From Cytophagales bacterium (GTDB taxonomy: Bacteria > Bacteroidota > Bacteroidia > Cytophagales > Cyclobacteriaceae), in assembly GCA_022360015.1 (NCBI GenBank), contig JAKSDQ010000152.1:94797-158796 (forward strand): DNA of 64,000 nt, read 5' to 3'. Position numbers and translations under genes: made by a program. The notes under the pieces were generated by a model. That model saw nothing but the letters and a program-made list of their open reading frames with translations. It was not told where the DNA came from and did no database searches. Shown here one piece after another: positions 18,090 to 26,815 of this stretch (its first letter is position 1; every line of letters starts with the position of its first letter).

Positions 18090-18199
18090 TTCATATAATA
18101 TTTACCTACTAATTTCCTTACTTCAAACCCCAATGTACGAAAATAAGGCTTACATTTCCAAATTTCAGCTAATTACCGATGGTCACCTTAAGGTAAGAT

Positions 18200-19609
18200 T
18201 TAAGGTGTTTTTGACAAGCTTCCCGTCATATCCTCCGGCACTACCCATTCATCAAACTGTTCGTTGGTCAGTAAATTCAGGGCAAGGGCAGCTTCCCTTA
18301 ACGTAGTGCCTTCTTCATGGGCTTTTTTAGCTATTTTAGCGGCATTTTCATATCCTATGTGCGTATTCAGGGCTGTTACCAACATTAATGACTTTTCGAG
18401 CTTCTCCTTGATTACAGCGTGATTGGGTTCAATCCCCACGGCACAATGCTCATCAAATGACAGGCAGGCATCTCCCAGCAAAGTGGCCGAAGTGAGCAGG
18501 TTATAGGCCATCAGAGGTTTAAAAACATTCAATTCGAAATGCCCGCTCATACCACCTACCGATATGGCGGTATCGTTGCCAACTACCTGTGCGCAAACCA
18601 TGGTTAAGGCTTCGCACTGTGTGGGATTTACTTTGCCAGGCATAATGGAAGAGCCAGGTTCATTTTCCGGTATAAGAATTTCTCCGATCCCTGACCGAGG
18701 CCCGGAGGATAACATTCTGATGTCGTTGGCAATTTTCATCAAACTTACAGCCAGTTGCTTTAAGGCACCCGAAGTTTCTACAATTGCATCATGTGCCGCC
18801 AGGGCTTCAAACTTGTTTTGAGCGCTAACAAATGGATGACCGGACAAATGCGCTATCTTTTCAGCTACCAAAGATGCATAACCTTCCGGTGTATTGAGTC
18901 CTGTTCCCACAGCGGTGCCCCCCAGTGCAAGTTCTGATAAATGACTCAGTGTATTATCAAGTGCTTTTAAGCCATGATCCAATTGTGAAACATAGCCTGA
19001 AAATTCATGGCCCAAAGTCAGTGGCGTGGCATCCATGAAATGTGTACGCCCGATTTTTACCACTTCTGCAAAAGCCCTGGCCTTCTGATCGAGTGTGTCG
19101 CGCAGTTGGGTGATTTTTGGCATAGTGTCTTCCACTATTTTAGTATAGGCCGCAATATGCATGGCCGTAGGAAAAGTGTCGTTGGAAGATTGCGATTTAT
19201 TGACATCGTCATTCGGGTGTATTTTTTTCTGCGCATCATTGAGCTTGCCGCCCATCAATACATGTGAGCGGTTGGCAATTACTTCGTTGACATTCATATT
19301 GGATTGCGTGCCTGAACCTGTTTGCCAAATTACAAGCGGGAACTGATCGTCGTGATCCCCATTCCTGATTTCATCGCAGACCCTGCCGATGACATCCGCC
19401 TTCTCATGGTCCAGGACTTCCAGTTCGTGGTTGGTCTGCGCGGCGGCCTTTTTAAGTATGGCGAATGCCCTGATAATTTCAAGAGGCATTTTCATATTAT
19501 CCCCGCCGATGCGGAAGTTTTGTTTTGACCGTTGCGTTTGGGCGCCCCAATATTTATCGGCAGGCACTTCCACATTTCCCATGGTATCTTTTTCGATGCG
19601 AATGCTCAT
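18200..19609 (-). CDS. fumC: Class II fumarate hydratase
   Basis: TCA-cycle enzyme of 469 residues, full family length, converting fumarate to malate. Motifs in order: [16 protein letters not shown] at 95-110, [11 protein letters not shown] at 141-151, active-site His190 in [10 protein letters not shown], and the superfamily signature [11 protein letters not shown] at 319-329 with the catalytic serine loop. The iron-independent class II type is separated from aspartase by its N-terminal [12 protein letters not shown]. It is read towards the SPOR-like gene; a TAAATTTG -7-like element lies at 19651-19658 on the minus strand. Confidence 0.96.
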   Translation of the reverse strand: MSIRIEKDTMGNVEVPADKYWGAQTQRSKQNFRIGGDNMKMPLEIIRAFAILKKAAAQTNHELEVLDHEKADVIGRVCDEIRNGDHDDQFPLVIWQTGSGTQSNMNVNEVIANRSHVLMGGKLNDAQKKIHPNDDVNKSQSSNDTFPTAMHIAAYTKIVEDTMPKITQLRDTLDQKARAFAEVVKIGRTHFMDATPLTLGHEFSGYVSQLDHGLKALDNTLSHLSELALGGTAVGTGLNTPEGYASLVAEKIAHLSGHPFVSAQNKFEALAAHDAIVETSGALKQLAVSLMKIANDIRMLSSGPRSGIGEILIPENEPGSSIMPGKVNPTQCEALTMVCAQVVGNDTAISVGGMSGHFELNVFKPLMAYNLLTSATLLGDACLSFDEHCAVGIEPNHAVIKEKLEKSLMLVTALNTHIGYENAAKIAKKAHEEGTTLREAALALNLLTNEQFDEWVVPEDMTGSLSKTP

Positions 19610-19658
19610 TTTTTGATAGTTGGCTAGGGTTTTACAATAATTCTTTGTGACAAATTTA

Positions 19659-20399
19659 GAAAATTATTGCCGCCATATTTCCAATACAAGGGTAAATTTT
19701 TTTTCGTAATCAAATGAAAAGTTGCAGGTGCTCATGTGATATGTTGGGGAAATATAAAATCTTCATTATCAAAGATTTAATAATTCCAAAATCTATTATT
19801 CCCTGAAGTCCGGGGTGTGAAATTTTTTTTAAATCGCTAAAAATCAACGAATAACGCCCTAAAAAGGCAAAAATCGCGAATAAAACCTCTAAAGGTATGG
19901 CGTGGCAATGATGTTTTTATTTCTTCCTTGCCCGGAATAAATGGCTTTAAATTAGATAAAAACAAGATAAGTTACCAATGTAAGAAATGCGTTTACATGC
20001 GTTTCAAAATTATCTGAAAAGCCCCCATCTTTGAAATGTCATTAAGACAAACAAATTAAGTTAAAAAGTTTAACAACATTTGTTTGCATAGTTAATAAGG
20101 TAATATAGGTTAAATTTAGGGTTAGTTTTTTACAGTTTGAAAGAGGGAGCCGTTAGGCTCCTTTTTTCATTTACGGGTTTTTCGGATTCCGGGTTTCACC
20201 TGTAAAAAATAAGATTCAACCAGGTAGAATGACCAGCTAACCATCCGGACTGGTAAAGCGTTCTTTGTAACACTGTTAAAAAACGTTAAAAACACTATAT
20301 CACATCTTTTTATGCGCTCCAAACCGGCCATCTTACCTTCAATAAATAATAAATTTTATAGATTTACGGTTTGAAAATATTCATTAAATCCGAATATCG
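19659..20399. other. Long AT-rich intergenic region with an orphan plus-strand terminator
   Basis: About 740 nt between divergent fumC and the MoxR gene. It contains a short direct repeat of ATGCGTTT (19987-19994 and 19997-20004) and a strong rho-independent terminator at 20146-20167 that no plus-strand gene feeds into. No ORF longer than about ten codons precedes the terminator in a sensible context, so a small RNA ending at 20167 is the best reading. Confidence 0.55.
20146..20167 (+). terminator. Orphan intrinsic terminator (possible sRNA 3' end)
   Basis: GGAGCC (20146-20151), loop GTTA, GGCTCC (20156-20161), then six T. The nearest upstream gene, fumC, points the other way, so the transcript that ends here is unexplained. 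Confidence 0.75.
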
Positions 20400-21398
20400 A
20401 TGGAAGAACCAATAATGGCCGGAAGCCAGGATCTGAAAAAGGAATACCAGGACAAAATCAAACAGGTATTTAAGGAGGTAGGCAAAATTGTTGTAGGGCA
20501 GGAGTATATGATTAACCGTTTGCTGGTAGGGTTATTTACCCAGGGACATATTCTATTGGAGGGTGTGCCAGGGTTAGCCAAAACTTTAACGGTAAATACC
20601 CTGGCTAAGGTGCTGCATCTTGATTTTCACCGCCTGCAATTCACACCTGATCTGCTGCCGGCAGACCTTATCGGTACTATGATTTATAACCAGAAACTGT
20701 CCCAGTTCGAAGTTAAAAAAGGGCCGATCTTTGCCAACATGATTCTGGCTGATGAGGTTAACCGGTCACCGGCCAAGGTGCAATCGGCCTTGCTGGAAGC
20801 CATGCAGGAAAAACAGGTAACCATTGGGGAAACCACCTATCAGCTTGACCGGCCCTTTTTGGTAATGGCTACGCAGAACCCTGTTGACCAGGAGGGTACC
20901 TATCCTTTGCCGGAAGCGCAGGTAGACCGTTTTATGCTGAAAGTACACGTTGATTATCCTTCAAAAGATGAAGAGTTGGAAGTAATGCGACGAATGTCAG
21001 ATATGAGCTTTAGCGGAGAGGCCGGGACCATTTTATCCAAAGATGATATTTTTGCTATCAGGCAGGAAATCAACCGTGTCAGCATCTCTGAATCTCTTGA
21101 GAAATATATCATTGAAATGGTGTTCGCCTCCAGAAAACCAATGGATTATGGTATGAATCACGAGGCCAGCTTTATTCAATTCGGGGCCTCTCCCAGGGCG
21201 AGTATCAATTTGAATCTGGCGGCCAAAGCGATAGCCTTTTTTGATGAGAGGGATTATGTTTTGCCGGAAGACATTAAAGAAGTGGCCCCCGATGTACTAA
21301 ATCACCGGATAATACTTAATTACGAGGCTGAAGCAGATGGTATCACTACCCACGATATCATTGAATCACTTTTGAAAAAAATACCTATTAATGCGTAA
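20400..21398 (+). CDS. MoxR family AAA+ ATPase
   Basis: AAA+ ATPase of 332 residues. Walker A GVPGLAKT at 55-62, Walker B MILADEVNR near 115-123, MoxR phrase SPAKVQSALLEAMQEKQVT, sensor 1 MATQNPVDQEGTYPLPEAQ and DRFMLKV are all intact. MoxR proteins act as chaperone-like activators and usually sit beside DUF58, transglutaminase or VWA genes; none is present here, so this copy is solitary. An alternative start is Met6 (20415). A good terminator follows at 21440-21464. Confidence 0.93.
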   Translation: MEEPIMAGSQDLKKEYQDKIKQVFKEVGKIVVGQEYMINRLLVGLFTQGHILLEGVPGLAKTLTVNTLAKVLHLDFHRLQFTPDLLPADLIGTMIYNQKLSQFEVKKGPIFANMILADEVNRSPAKVQSALLEAMQEKQVTIGETTYQLDRPFLVMATQNPVDQEGTYPLPEAQVDRFMLKVHVDYPSKDEELEVMRRMSDMSFSGEAGTILSKDDIFAIRQEINRVSISESLEKYIIEMVFASRKPMDYGMNHEASFIQFGASPRASINLNLAAKAIAFFDERDYVLPEDIKEVAPDVLNHRIILNYEAEADGITTHDIIESLLKKIPINA

Positions 21399-21439
21399 TA
21401 TCAAAGGCGTAGTAACACAATTCCAACATAAAATATAAC

Positions 21440-21464
21440 AGAAGCCCCAGGGCTTCTTTTTTTT
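21440..21464 (+). terminator. Terminator of the MoxR gene
   Basis: AGAAGCC (21440-21446), loop CCAG, GGCTTCT (21451-21457), followed by a run of T to 21464. It is 42 nt past the MoxR stop codon. Confidence 0.85.
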
Positions 21465-21502
21465 GCGTAATGTTAAATTTATGTTATTTCTGAAATTTTG
21501 GC

Positions 21503-21530
21503 TTCACATATCTTTAACATATTGTTAACA
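21503..21530 (+). promoter_or_regulatory. PHO-box-like triple direct repeat before the lipoprotein gene
   Basis: TTCACA (21503-21508), TTAACA (21514-21519) and TTAACA (21525-21530), each separated by exactly five bases (11-bp period). This is the arrangement bound by PhoB/PhoP-type OmpR-family regulators. A -7-like element CAACTTTG follows at 21562-21569, exactly 31 nt after the last repeat. Confidence 0.65.
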
Positions 21531-21608
21531 ATTCCGAGACCACCCCTTAATATTCAATCTACAACTTTGTACCGCAATTTTATCATTTAACTAAATCCAT
21601 TTCTTGGC

Positions 21609-23672
21609 ATGAAAAAATTATCTTATTTACTAGGTTTATTGGGGCTCGCGGGCATGCTTTTCATAGCTTCGTGTAGTGACGATGACGACGATCCGCCACC
21701 TGCTGCTCCAACCGTCAGCGACCCTTCTGATGTAACTGTACAGATCGGTACAAGTGTTGACATAACTTTCAGTATCCAAGCGCCAGGCGGTTTTCAATCA
21801 GCTTCAGCAACTCCGGCCGGTGCCACTGTATCGAGTTCCCCTGTCGCGGGAGCATTAACGGGTAATGTGGTGGTAACTTTTACCGCAGGAACGTCCGCAG
21901 GCACTGAAAATGTGCAGCTTACGGTGACCGACCAAAACAATAGGACAGGCACTGGCTCTGTAACTGTAACCATCTCTGAAAGTGCGGTACCAACCATCGC
22001 GGATATTCCCCCCACGGCTAACGTTGAAGCGGGTGATGTCTTAGGTCCGGTAACAGCCTCATTAGGCGCAGATGATGGATTGGCATCTTTAACAATCACT
22101 AAAAATGGAGAACCCTTCGGTGATGTAATCAACTACTCCGGGGAAACTTCAACCACACAGGAATTTTCTTACACACCTACTCCGTTAGAGGCAGGTACTG
22201 AAATTACCTTTGAATTTACAGTAGAGGACAGTGATGGTCAGAAAGCTTCTGCCACACACGTACTGACAGTGGACTTCACCACTATTACTGACAATGATCT
22301 CGGAACGGCTGTTTACGATTGGGTAAACACCAGGGCCTACTTAGTAGATGGACTTGTATTTTTGGAATCAGGAGGCAGATTAAACATTCAAGAGGGTACA
22401 ATCATCAAATTTGTACAAACGCCTACCGACGCAGGCGATAATACTTCGGCATTATTTATCACTGCCGGTGCGCAGATATTTGCAGAAGGCACAGCAACAG
22501 ATCCTATCATTTTCACTGCTGAGAATGATGATTTTGAGGAAGGTGTCTTACTACCCACTGATAACGAGCAATGGGGCGGGTTGATTATCTTGGGCAACGC
22601 ACCGGCCGAAAGAGGGGGTGCTACCTCCGGCATTCAAATCGAAGGTATTGACTCAGGGGAGCCCAGAGGGGCATACGGTGGAAATAATGCCGCCGATAAT
22701 TCTGGCATTTTAAGATACGTATCTATCAGGTATTCCGGTGTAGGTTTTGAGCCTGGAAACGAATTACAAGGATTGACCCTCGGTGGTGTTGGTAATGGAA
22801 CAACCATTGAATTCATCGATGTATTTTCAAGTGCCGATGATGGTGTTGAAATATTTGGAGGCACTGTAAACATCAAGTATGTTAGTGTGGCTTTCTCAAC
22901 CGACGATGATTTTGATTTTGACTTAGGCTGGAGAGGTAACGGGCAATTCTTATTCTCCCTGATGTTACCCGGAACTTCCAGCGATGCCTACGACCACTCC
23001 GGTGAGTGGGATGGTGCTTCTCCTGATGATGCCACTTTGTTTAGCGCACCGAATATCTCAAACTGGACAGCTATTGGACCCGGCCAGGCCATTCCGGCTG
23101 GTGGAAGAGACAGGGCGCTCTTGTTAAGAGAAAACTTTGCGGGCAAGGTAATGAACTCAATTTTTGAGGATTACCCTGGCCAGGCCATTACCGTGGAGGA
23201 TCTTAAATCAGAATCAGTTCCCCAAAGCGGCACCTTTGATGTTGATGATACGAATGATTCCTATGCAAATATCGGTACACCGAAAGGAATTTTTCAGTTG
23301 GAGATTCTGAGTAATACCTGGGCGCAATTTGCCGGTTATGATGCAGGACAAGGTGTATCATCGATGGTAAAGCCACATAGTGAAAGGAATGATGTCGGCG
23401 ATCTGCTTTACAGTGGCGAAATTGCTGATGTTGTGGCTGAGCTTACCAACAACAATAACAAAGTAGAGACTTCTGCGGTTTTAAGGGGCATTTCGAGAAC
23501 AGCCGATGGTGGTTTGGATCCTCGTCCTGCCTCTGCCGACTCAGACGTAACCGATCCGACAACCCATGGAATGGAAGCTGTAATGTACAGAGGTGCATTT
23601 GATCCCTCTAAAGCCGATACCTGGTTATCAGGATGGTCTACACTGGCTAAATTCGGTTACCTGGGTAACTAG
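21609..23672 (+). CDS. Surface lipoprotein with Ig-like and beta-helix-like domains
   Basis: Secreted lipoprotein of 687 residues. The lipobox FIASC puts the lipidated Cys at residue 22; the following SDDDDD fits the Bacteroidota lipoprotein export signal (Cys-Ser-Asp...), predicting surface exposure. Residues about 35-225 form two Ig/cadherin-like beta domains (DVTVQIGTSVDITFSI, GTGSVTVTISE). From about 235 on there are right-handed beta-helix features (GGRLNIQEGTIIKFVQ, GAQIFAEGTATDPIIFTAEN, WGGLIILGNAPAERGG). No catalytic site is recognised. It precedes a TonB receptor gene with the same promoter architecture, so the two probably work together on one substrate. Confidence 0.82.
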   Translation: MKKLSYLLGLLGLAGMLFIASCSDDDDDPPPAAPTVSDPSDVTVQIGTSVDITFSIQAPGGFQSASATPAGATVSSSPVAGALTGNVVVTFTAGTSAGTENVQLTVTDQNNRTGTGSVTVTISESAVPTIADIPPTANVEAGDVLGPVTASLGADDGLASLTITKNGEPFGDVINYSGETSTTQEFSYTPTPLEAGTEITFEFTVEDSDGQKASATHVLTVDFTTITDNDLGTAVYDWVNTRAYLVDGLVFLESGGRLNIQEGTIIKFVQTPTDAGDNTSALFITAGAQIFAEGTATDPIIFTAENDDFEEGVLLPTDNEQWGGLIILGNAPAERGGATSGIQIEGIDSGEPRGAYGGNNAADNSGILRYVSIRYSGVGFEPGNELQGLTLGGVGNGTTIEFIDVFSSADDGVEIFGGTVNIKYVSVAFSTDDDFDFDLGWRGNGQFLFSLMLPGTSSDAYDHSGEWDGASPDDATLFSAPNISNWTAIGPGQAIPAGGRDRALLLRENFAGKVMNSIFEDYPGQAITVEDLKSESVPQSGTFDVDDTNDSYANIGTPKGIFQLEILSNTWAQFAGYDAGQGVSSMVKPHSERNDVGDLLYSGEIADVVAELTNNNNKVETSAVLRGISRTADGGLDPRPASADSDVTDPTTHGMEAVMYRGAFDPSKADTWLSGWSTLAKFGYLGN

Positions 23673-23718
23673 GCGAAAATACTATTACTAAGATTGTAGG
23701 AACCAATCTTATAAAGCT

Positions 23719-23749
23719 CCGGAGCTTTCAGGCTCCGGGGTTTTCTTTT
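23719..23749 (+). terminator. Terminator of the lipoprotein gene
   Basis: CCGGAGC (23719-23725), loop TTTCAG, GCTCCGG (23732-23738), then GG and a T-rich tail. It separates the lipoprotein gene from the TonB receptor gene, so each has its own promoter. Confidence 0.82.
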
Positions 23750-23789
23750 ATATCAACGAGCTTACACCTGAGTCCTTTCCTATAATTTC

Positions 23790-23845
23790 TTAACACAAAG
23801 TTCACATTGCATTAATTAATGGTTAATATTTTAAAGTTAGCTTTG
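23790..23845 (+). promoter_or_regulatory. PHO-box-like repeats and -7 element of the TonB receptor gene
   Basis: TTAACA (23790-23795) and TTCACA (23801-23806), five bases apart, with a degenerate third unit TTAATT in phase at 23812. A perfect -7 element TAGCTTTG lies at 23838-23845, exactly 31 nt after the second repeat, the same distance as in front of the lipoprotein gene. Confidence 0.65.
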
Positions 23846-23868
23846 CGGACATTTTACTAATCAGAGAC

Positions 23869-26772
23869 ATGTTAAAAAAAATTACTATTAGCTTTGCTAT
23901 CTTTCTTGGGCTGGCAAATATGGCTATGGCTCAAGAGGGTTCTTTATCCGGCAAAATTGTTGATCAGGAGACCGGTGAGGAGTTAATCGGTGCAACTGCC
24001 TTTATACCTTCAACAGGACAAGGGTCGGTTACGGATATCTATGGCAACTATCAAATCAAAGGAATTGCTCCCGGTAGTTACACCCTGGAAATCTCCTATG
24101 TTTCTTATCAGAAACAAATCATTCAAAATGTGCAAATTATTGATGGAAAGAATACGGTGATTAATGTTACGTTAGCGCTTGAAACCGACCAGTTACAAGA
24201 GGTCGTGATTACTGCAGAAAGAATAAATAACAACGAGATAGCCTTGCTTTCCCTCCAGAAAAAATCCTTTGCTGTGCAAGATGGAATATCTTCTGAAGAA
24301 ATAGGCCGTTTGGGGGTCTCAAATGCAGCCGAATCGGTAAGACAGGTGACAGGCGCCTCTATCGAAGAAGGAAAATATGTGGTAATGAGAGGGTTAGGTG
24401 ACCGGTATTCGGTTACTCAAATGAACGGTGTTGCCTTGCCAAGCACCGATCCGTATCGAAATAGCTCAAATATGGATCTCATTCCCTCCAACATGATTGA
24501 AAATCTGGTAACTGTTAAAACGTTTACGCCAGACCAGCCTGGAAATTTTACCGGAGGAAAAGTGGATGTTACTACCAAGTCTATGCCCGATGAATTTTAT
24601 TTCAATTTTGGGTTATCGACCACTTACAATACCCAGGCTTCGTTGAGGGATGGATTTTTCACCGATGCCGCAGAGGGGCAGTTAGACTGGTTGGGATATG
24701 ATGATGGCACGCGCGATATTCCGGGGGTAGTAAGACGAACAGACATGCGCGGCTTTAATGATCAGGCCATTGCCGGTAGGGATCCGGACAACCTTCTGGA
24801 AAGGGATCTGGTAAATCGAACTGCTAAATCGTTTGATAACCCATTTGTCCCTGACCAGATAACGGCTCCCTTAAATTATGGCTTTAACCTTTCAACGGGT
24901 AATAGTTCAGAGGTTTTTGGAAAAAGATTTGGTTATAACCTGGGTGTAGTCTTCAATAGAAATTACACTTTTTATGATGATGGTCGAAGTGGATTTTATC
25001 AGGACAATAACGGAAACCTGAGAACTATCCAGAATTTTAATGAAATCAGAAGCCAAACCAACACCCAGATAGGCGGTCTGCTTGGTTTATCTTTACAATT
25101 GTCCAACAATCATGAGTTGCAATTTACCAGTTTATACAATCACGATGGTCAGTCGGCTTTTCAGAGAAATGTCGGATTCTGGTTACAAACGTCTTATGAC
25201 CAATTTGATACCAGGGGGGTCCTTTGGATGGAAAGAGGATTGCTGAATAACCAGCTATCGGGTAAACATTATATCGATAAGCATATACCCATCAAAATCG
25301 ACTGGTTGGCAGGCTATGTTTTGTCCAATCAGAAAGAACCCGATTCCAGAATATTTGCATTCGGCGGCAATTTTCAGGAAGATGGCACCTTAAGTTTTAT
25401 TCTTAATCAATCTGAAATAGGTATTCTCCCCACTCAGTTTTACAGGGATTTGGAAGACGCCCAGATCAATGGAAAAATTGACGTAGTACTGGAACTGTCA
25501 AAGGAAAATGATAACCAGATAAAATTCGGAGGTCTTTATTCCAACAAACAGCGGGATTTTTCGGAGAATTTTTACAGCCTGATTCAGCAGATTGAAAACA
25601 GGTTAAATCCGGATTACTTCAACTTTGGTGAAATTCAAAATGAAAGCGAATTGGAAAGGTTTTTTGACCCCTCTAATGCCGGAGTGGTAAATACACCCGA
25701 AAGCACTGGTACGGGGAGGTTTGGTTTTGGAAATGTTTACACGGACCTTACCCAGTTAAGAAACTCCTATGAAGGAGAAGAAGTTATTACGGCAGGCTAT
25801 GTCATGGGTGTTTATAATTTATCACCAAAATTTAAGTTAATTGGTGGTCTAAGGCTTGAAAATACGGATTTGAGTACCGTGAGTGAGGATTCATCGAGGC
25901 CACGTGGTGATATTTCAACATTAGATCTTTTGCCCTCCTTAAACGGAATGCTTAAATTAAGTGAAAACTCTAATTTCAGGGTAGCTGCCAGCCAGACGAT
26001 TGCCAGGCCCAACATGCGGGAAATCTCCCCGTTCGCAGCCACTGCTACTATTGGTTACCCGATTTTTGTGGGTAACCCTGAATTAGACAGAACGTTAATT
26101 CAAAACTTTGATTTGCGTTATGAAACCTATCCCAGGACAGGGGAGCTTTTTGCTGTAAGTGCTTATTACAAAAATTTCGAAGATCCGATTATATTCCAGC
26201 TTACGCCCGGAGCCGGTTCCCCTGAAATTGTGCCGGTTAACTCAGAGAATGCCCTGGTGCTAGGTGCCGAGGTGGAATTCCGGAAAAGCCTGGATTTCAT
26301 TTCAGAGGCACTCTCCAATTTTAAATTATCAACCAATTTTAGCCTGATTTTCTCTGAAGTAGACAAGGGTGAAGAAGAACTGGCAGCCCTTAGAAATGAA
26401 CAGGCACAAGGCAGAAGACTGAATATTGAAGATACAAGACCATTTCAGGGACAGTCACCTTATATTATCAACTTCGCCCTGTCTCATGTCAGTGATGCGC
26501 TGCAATGGGAAAACACTTTATCGTTTAATATTTTCGGTGAAAGGCTCAGTTATGTGACCGGCGCCCTGGATCCGGATGTCTATGAACAACCCAGACCATC
26601 TCTGAATTTTGTTTCTACAAGGCAGTTGAATGAGCACCTGAATTTGGGAGTCAAAGTCATGAATATTTTGAATATGGAATTCCTGCACGAATATGATTTT
26701 AACGGAGAATTTGTATTCCAGTCCTTCAGAAGAGGAACAAATTTTAATGTGTCTCTGAGTTATAGCCTTTAA
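23869..26772 (+). CDS. TonB-dependent outer-membrane receptor
   Basis: Outer-membrane active transporter of 967 residues. Signal peptide (cleavage near MAQ-EGS), an N-terminal carboxypeptidase-regulatory-like beta-sandwich (SLSGKIVDQETGEELIGATA to INVTLALETDQLQEVVIT, about 23-110), plug domain (about 125-240, with VRQVTGASIEEGKYVVMRGL) and a 22-strand-type barrel ending in aromatic FNVSLSYSL. It lacks the usual SusC length and has no SusD partner; the neighbour is the beta-helix lipoprotein instead. The shared PHO-box-like promoter suggests phosphate-responsive uptake, for example of phospho-compounds or nucleic acids (inference). Confidence 0.92.
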   Translation: MLKKITISFAIFLGLANMAMAQEGSLSGKIVDQETGEELIGATAFIPSTGQGSVTDIYGNYQIKGIAPGSYTLEISYVSYQKQIIQNVQIIDGKNTVINVTLALETDQLQEVVITAERINNNEIALLSLQKKSFAVQDGISSEEIGRLGVSNAAESVRQVTGASIEEGKYVVMRGLGDRYSVTQMNGVALPSTDPYRNSSNMDLIPSNMIENLVTVKTFTPDQPGNFTGGKVDVTTKSMPDEFYFNFGLSTTYNTQASLRDGFFTDAAEGQLDWLGYDDGTRDIPGVVRRTDMRGFNDQAIAGRDPDNLLERDLVNRTAKSFDNPFVPDQITAPLNYGFNLSTGNSSEVFGKRFGYNLGVVFNRNYTFYDDGRSGFYQDNNGNLRTIQNFNEIRSQTNTQIGGLLGLSLQLSNNHELQFTSLYNHDGQSAFQRNVGFWLQTSYDQFDTRGVLWMERGLLNNQLSGKHYIDKHIPIKIDWLAGYVLSNQKEPDSRIFAFGGNFQEDGTLSFILNQSEIGILPTQFYRDLEDAQINGKIDVVLELSKENDNQIKFGGLYSNKQRDFSENFYSLIQQIENRLNPDYFNFGEIQNESELERFFDPSNAGVVNTPESTGTGRFGFGNVYTDLTQLRNSYEGEEVITAGYVMGVYNLSPKFKLIGGLRLENTDLSTVSEDSSRPRGDISTLDLLPSLNGMLKLSENSNFRVAASQTIARPNMREISPFAATATIGYPIFVGNPELDRTLIQNFDLRYETYPRTGELFAVSAYYKNFEDPIIFQLTPGAGSPEIVPVNSENALVLGAEVEFRKSLDFISEALSNFKLSTNFSLIFSEVDKGEEELAALRNEQAQGRRLNIEDTRPFQGQSPYIINFALSHVSDALQWENTLSFNIFGERLSYVTGALDPDVYEQPRPSLNFVSTRQLNEHLNLGVKVMNILNMEFLHEYDFNGEFVFQSFRRGTNFNVSLSYSL

Positions 26773-26790
26773 GGTTTATAACCGGTATAA

Positions 26791-26813
26791 AAAAGGCCCA
26801 TCAGGGCCTTTTT
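26791..26813. terminator. Bidirectional terminator between the TonB receptor and the permease gene
   Basis: AAAAGGCCC (26791-26799), loop ATCA, GGGCCTTTTT (26804-26813). A-run and T-run on both sides let it end both convergent transcripts; it touches the permease stop codon at 26816. Confidence 0.85.
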
Positions 26814-26815
26814 AT

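Noticed and set aside
20400..21398. MoxR gene as part of a MoxR-DUF58-VWA system
   Set aside because: No DUF58, transglutaminase or VWA gene follows; a terminator closes the transcript immediately.
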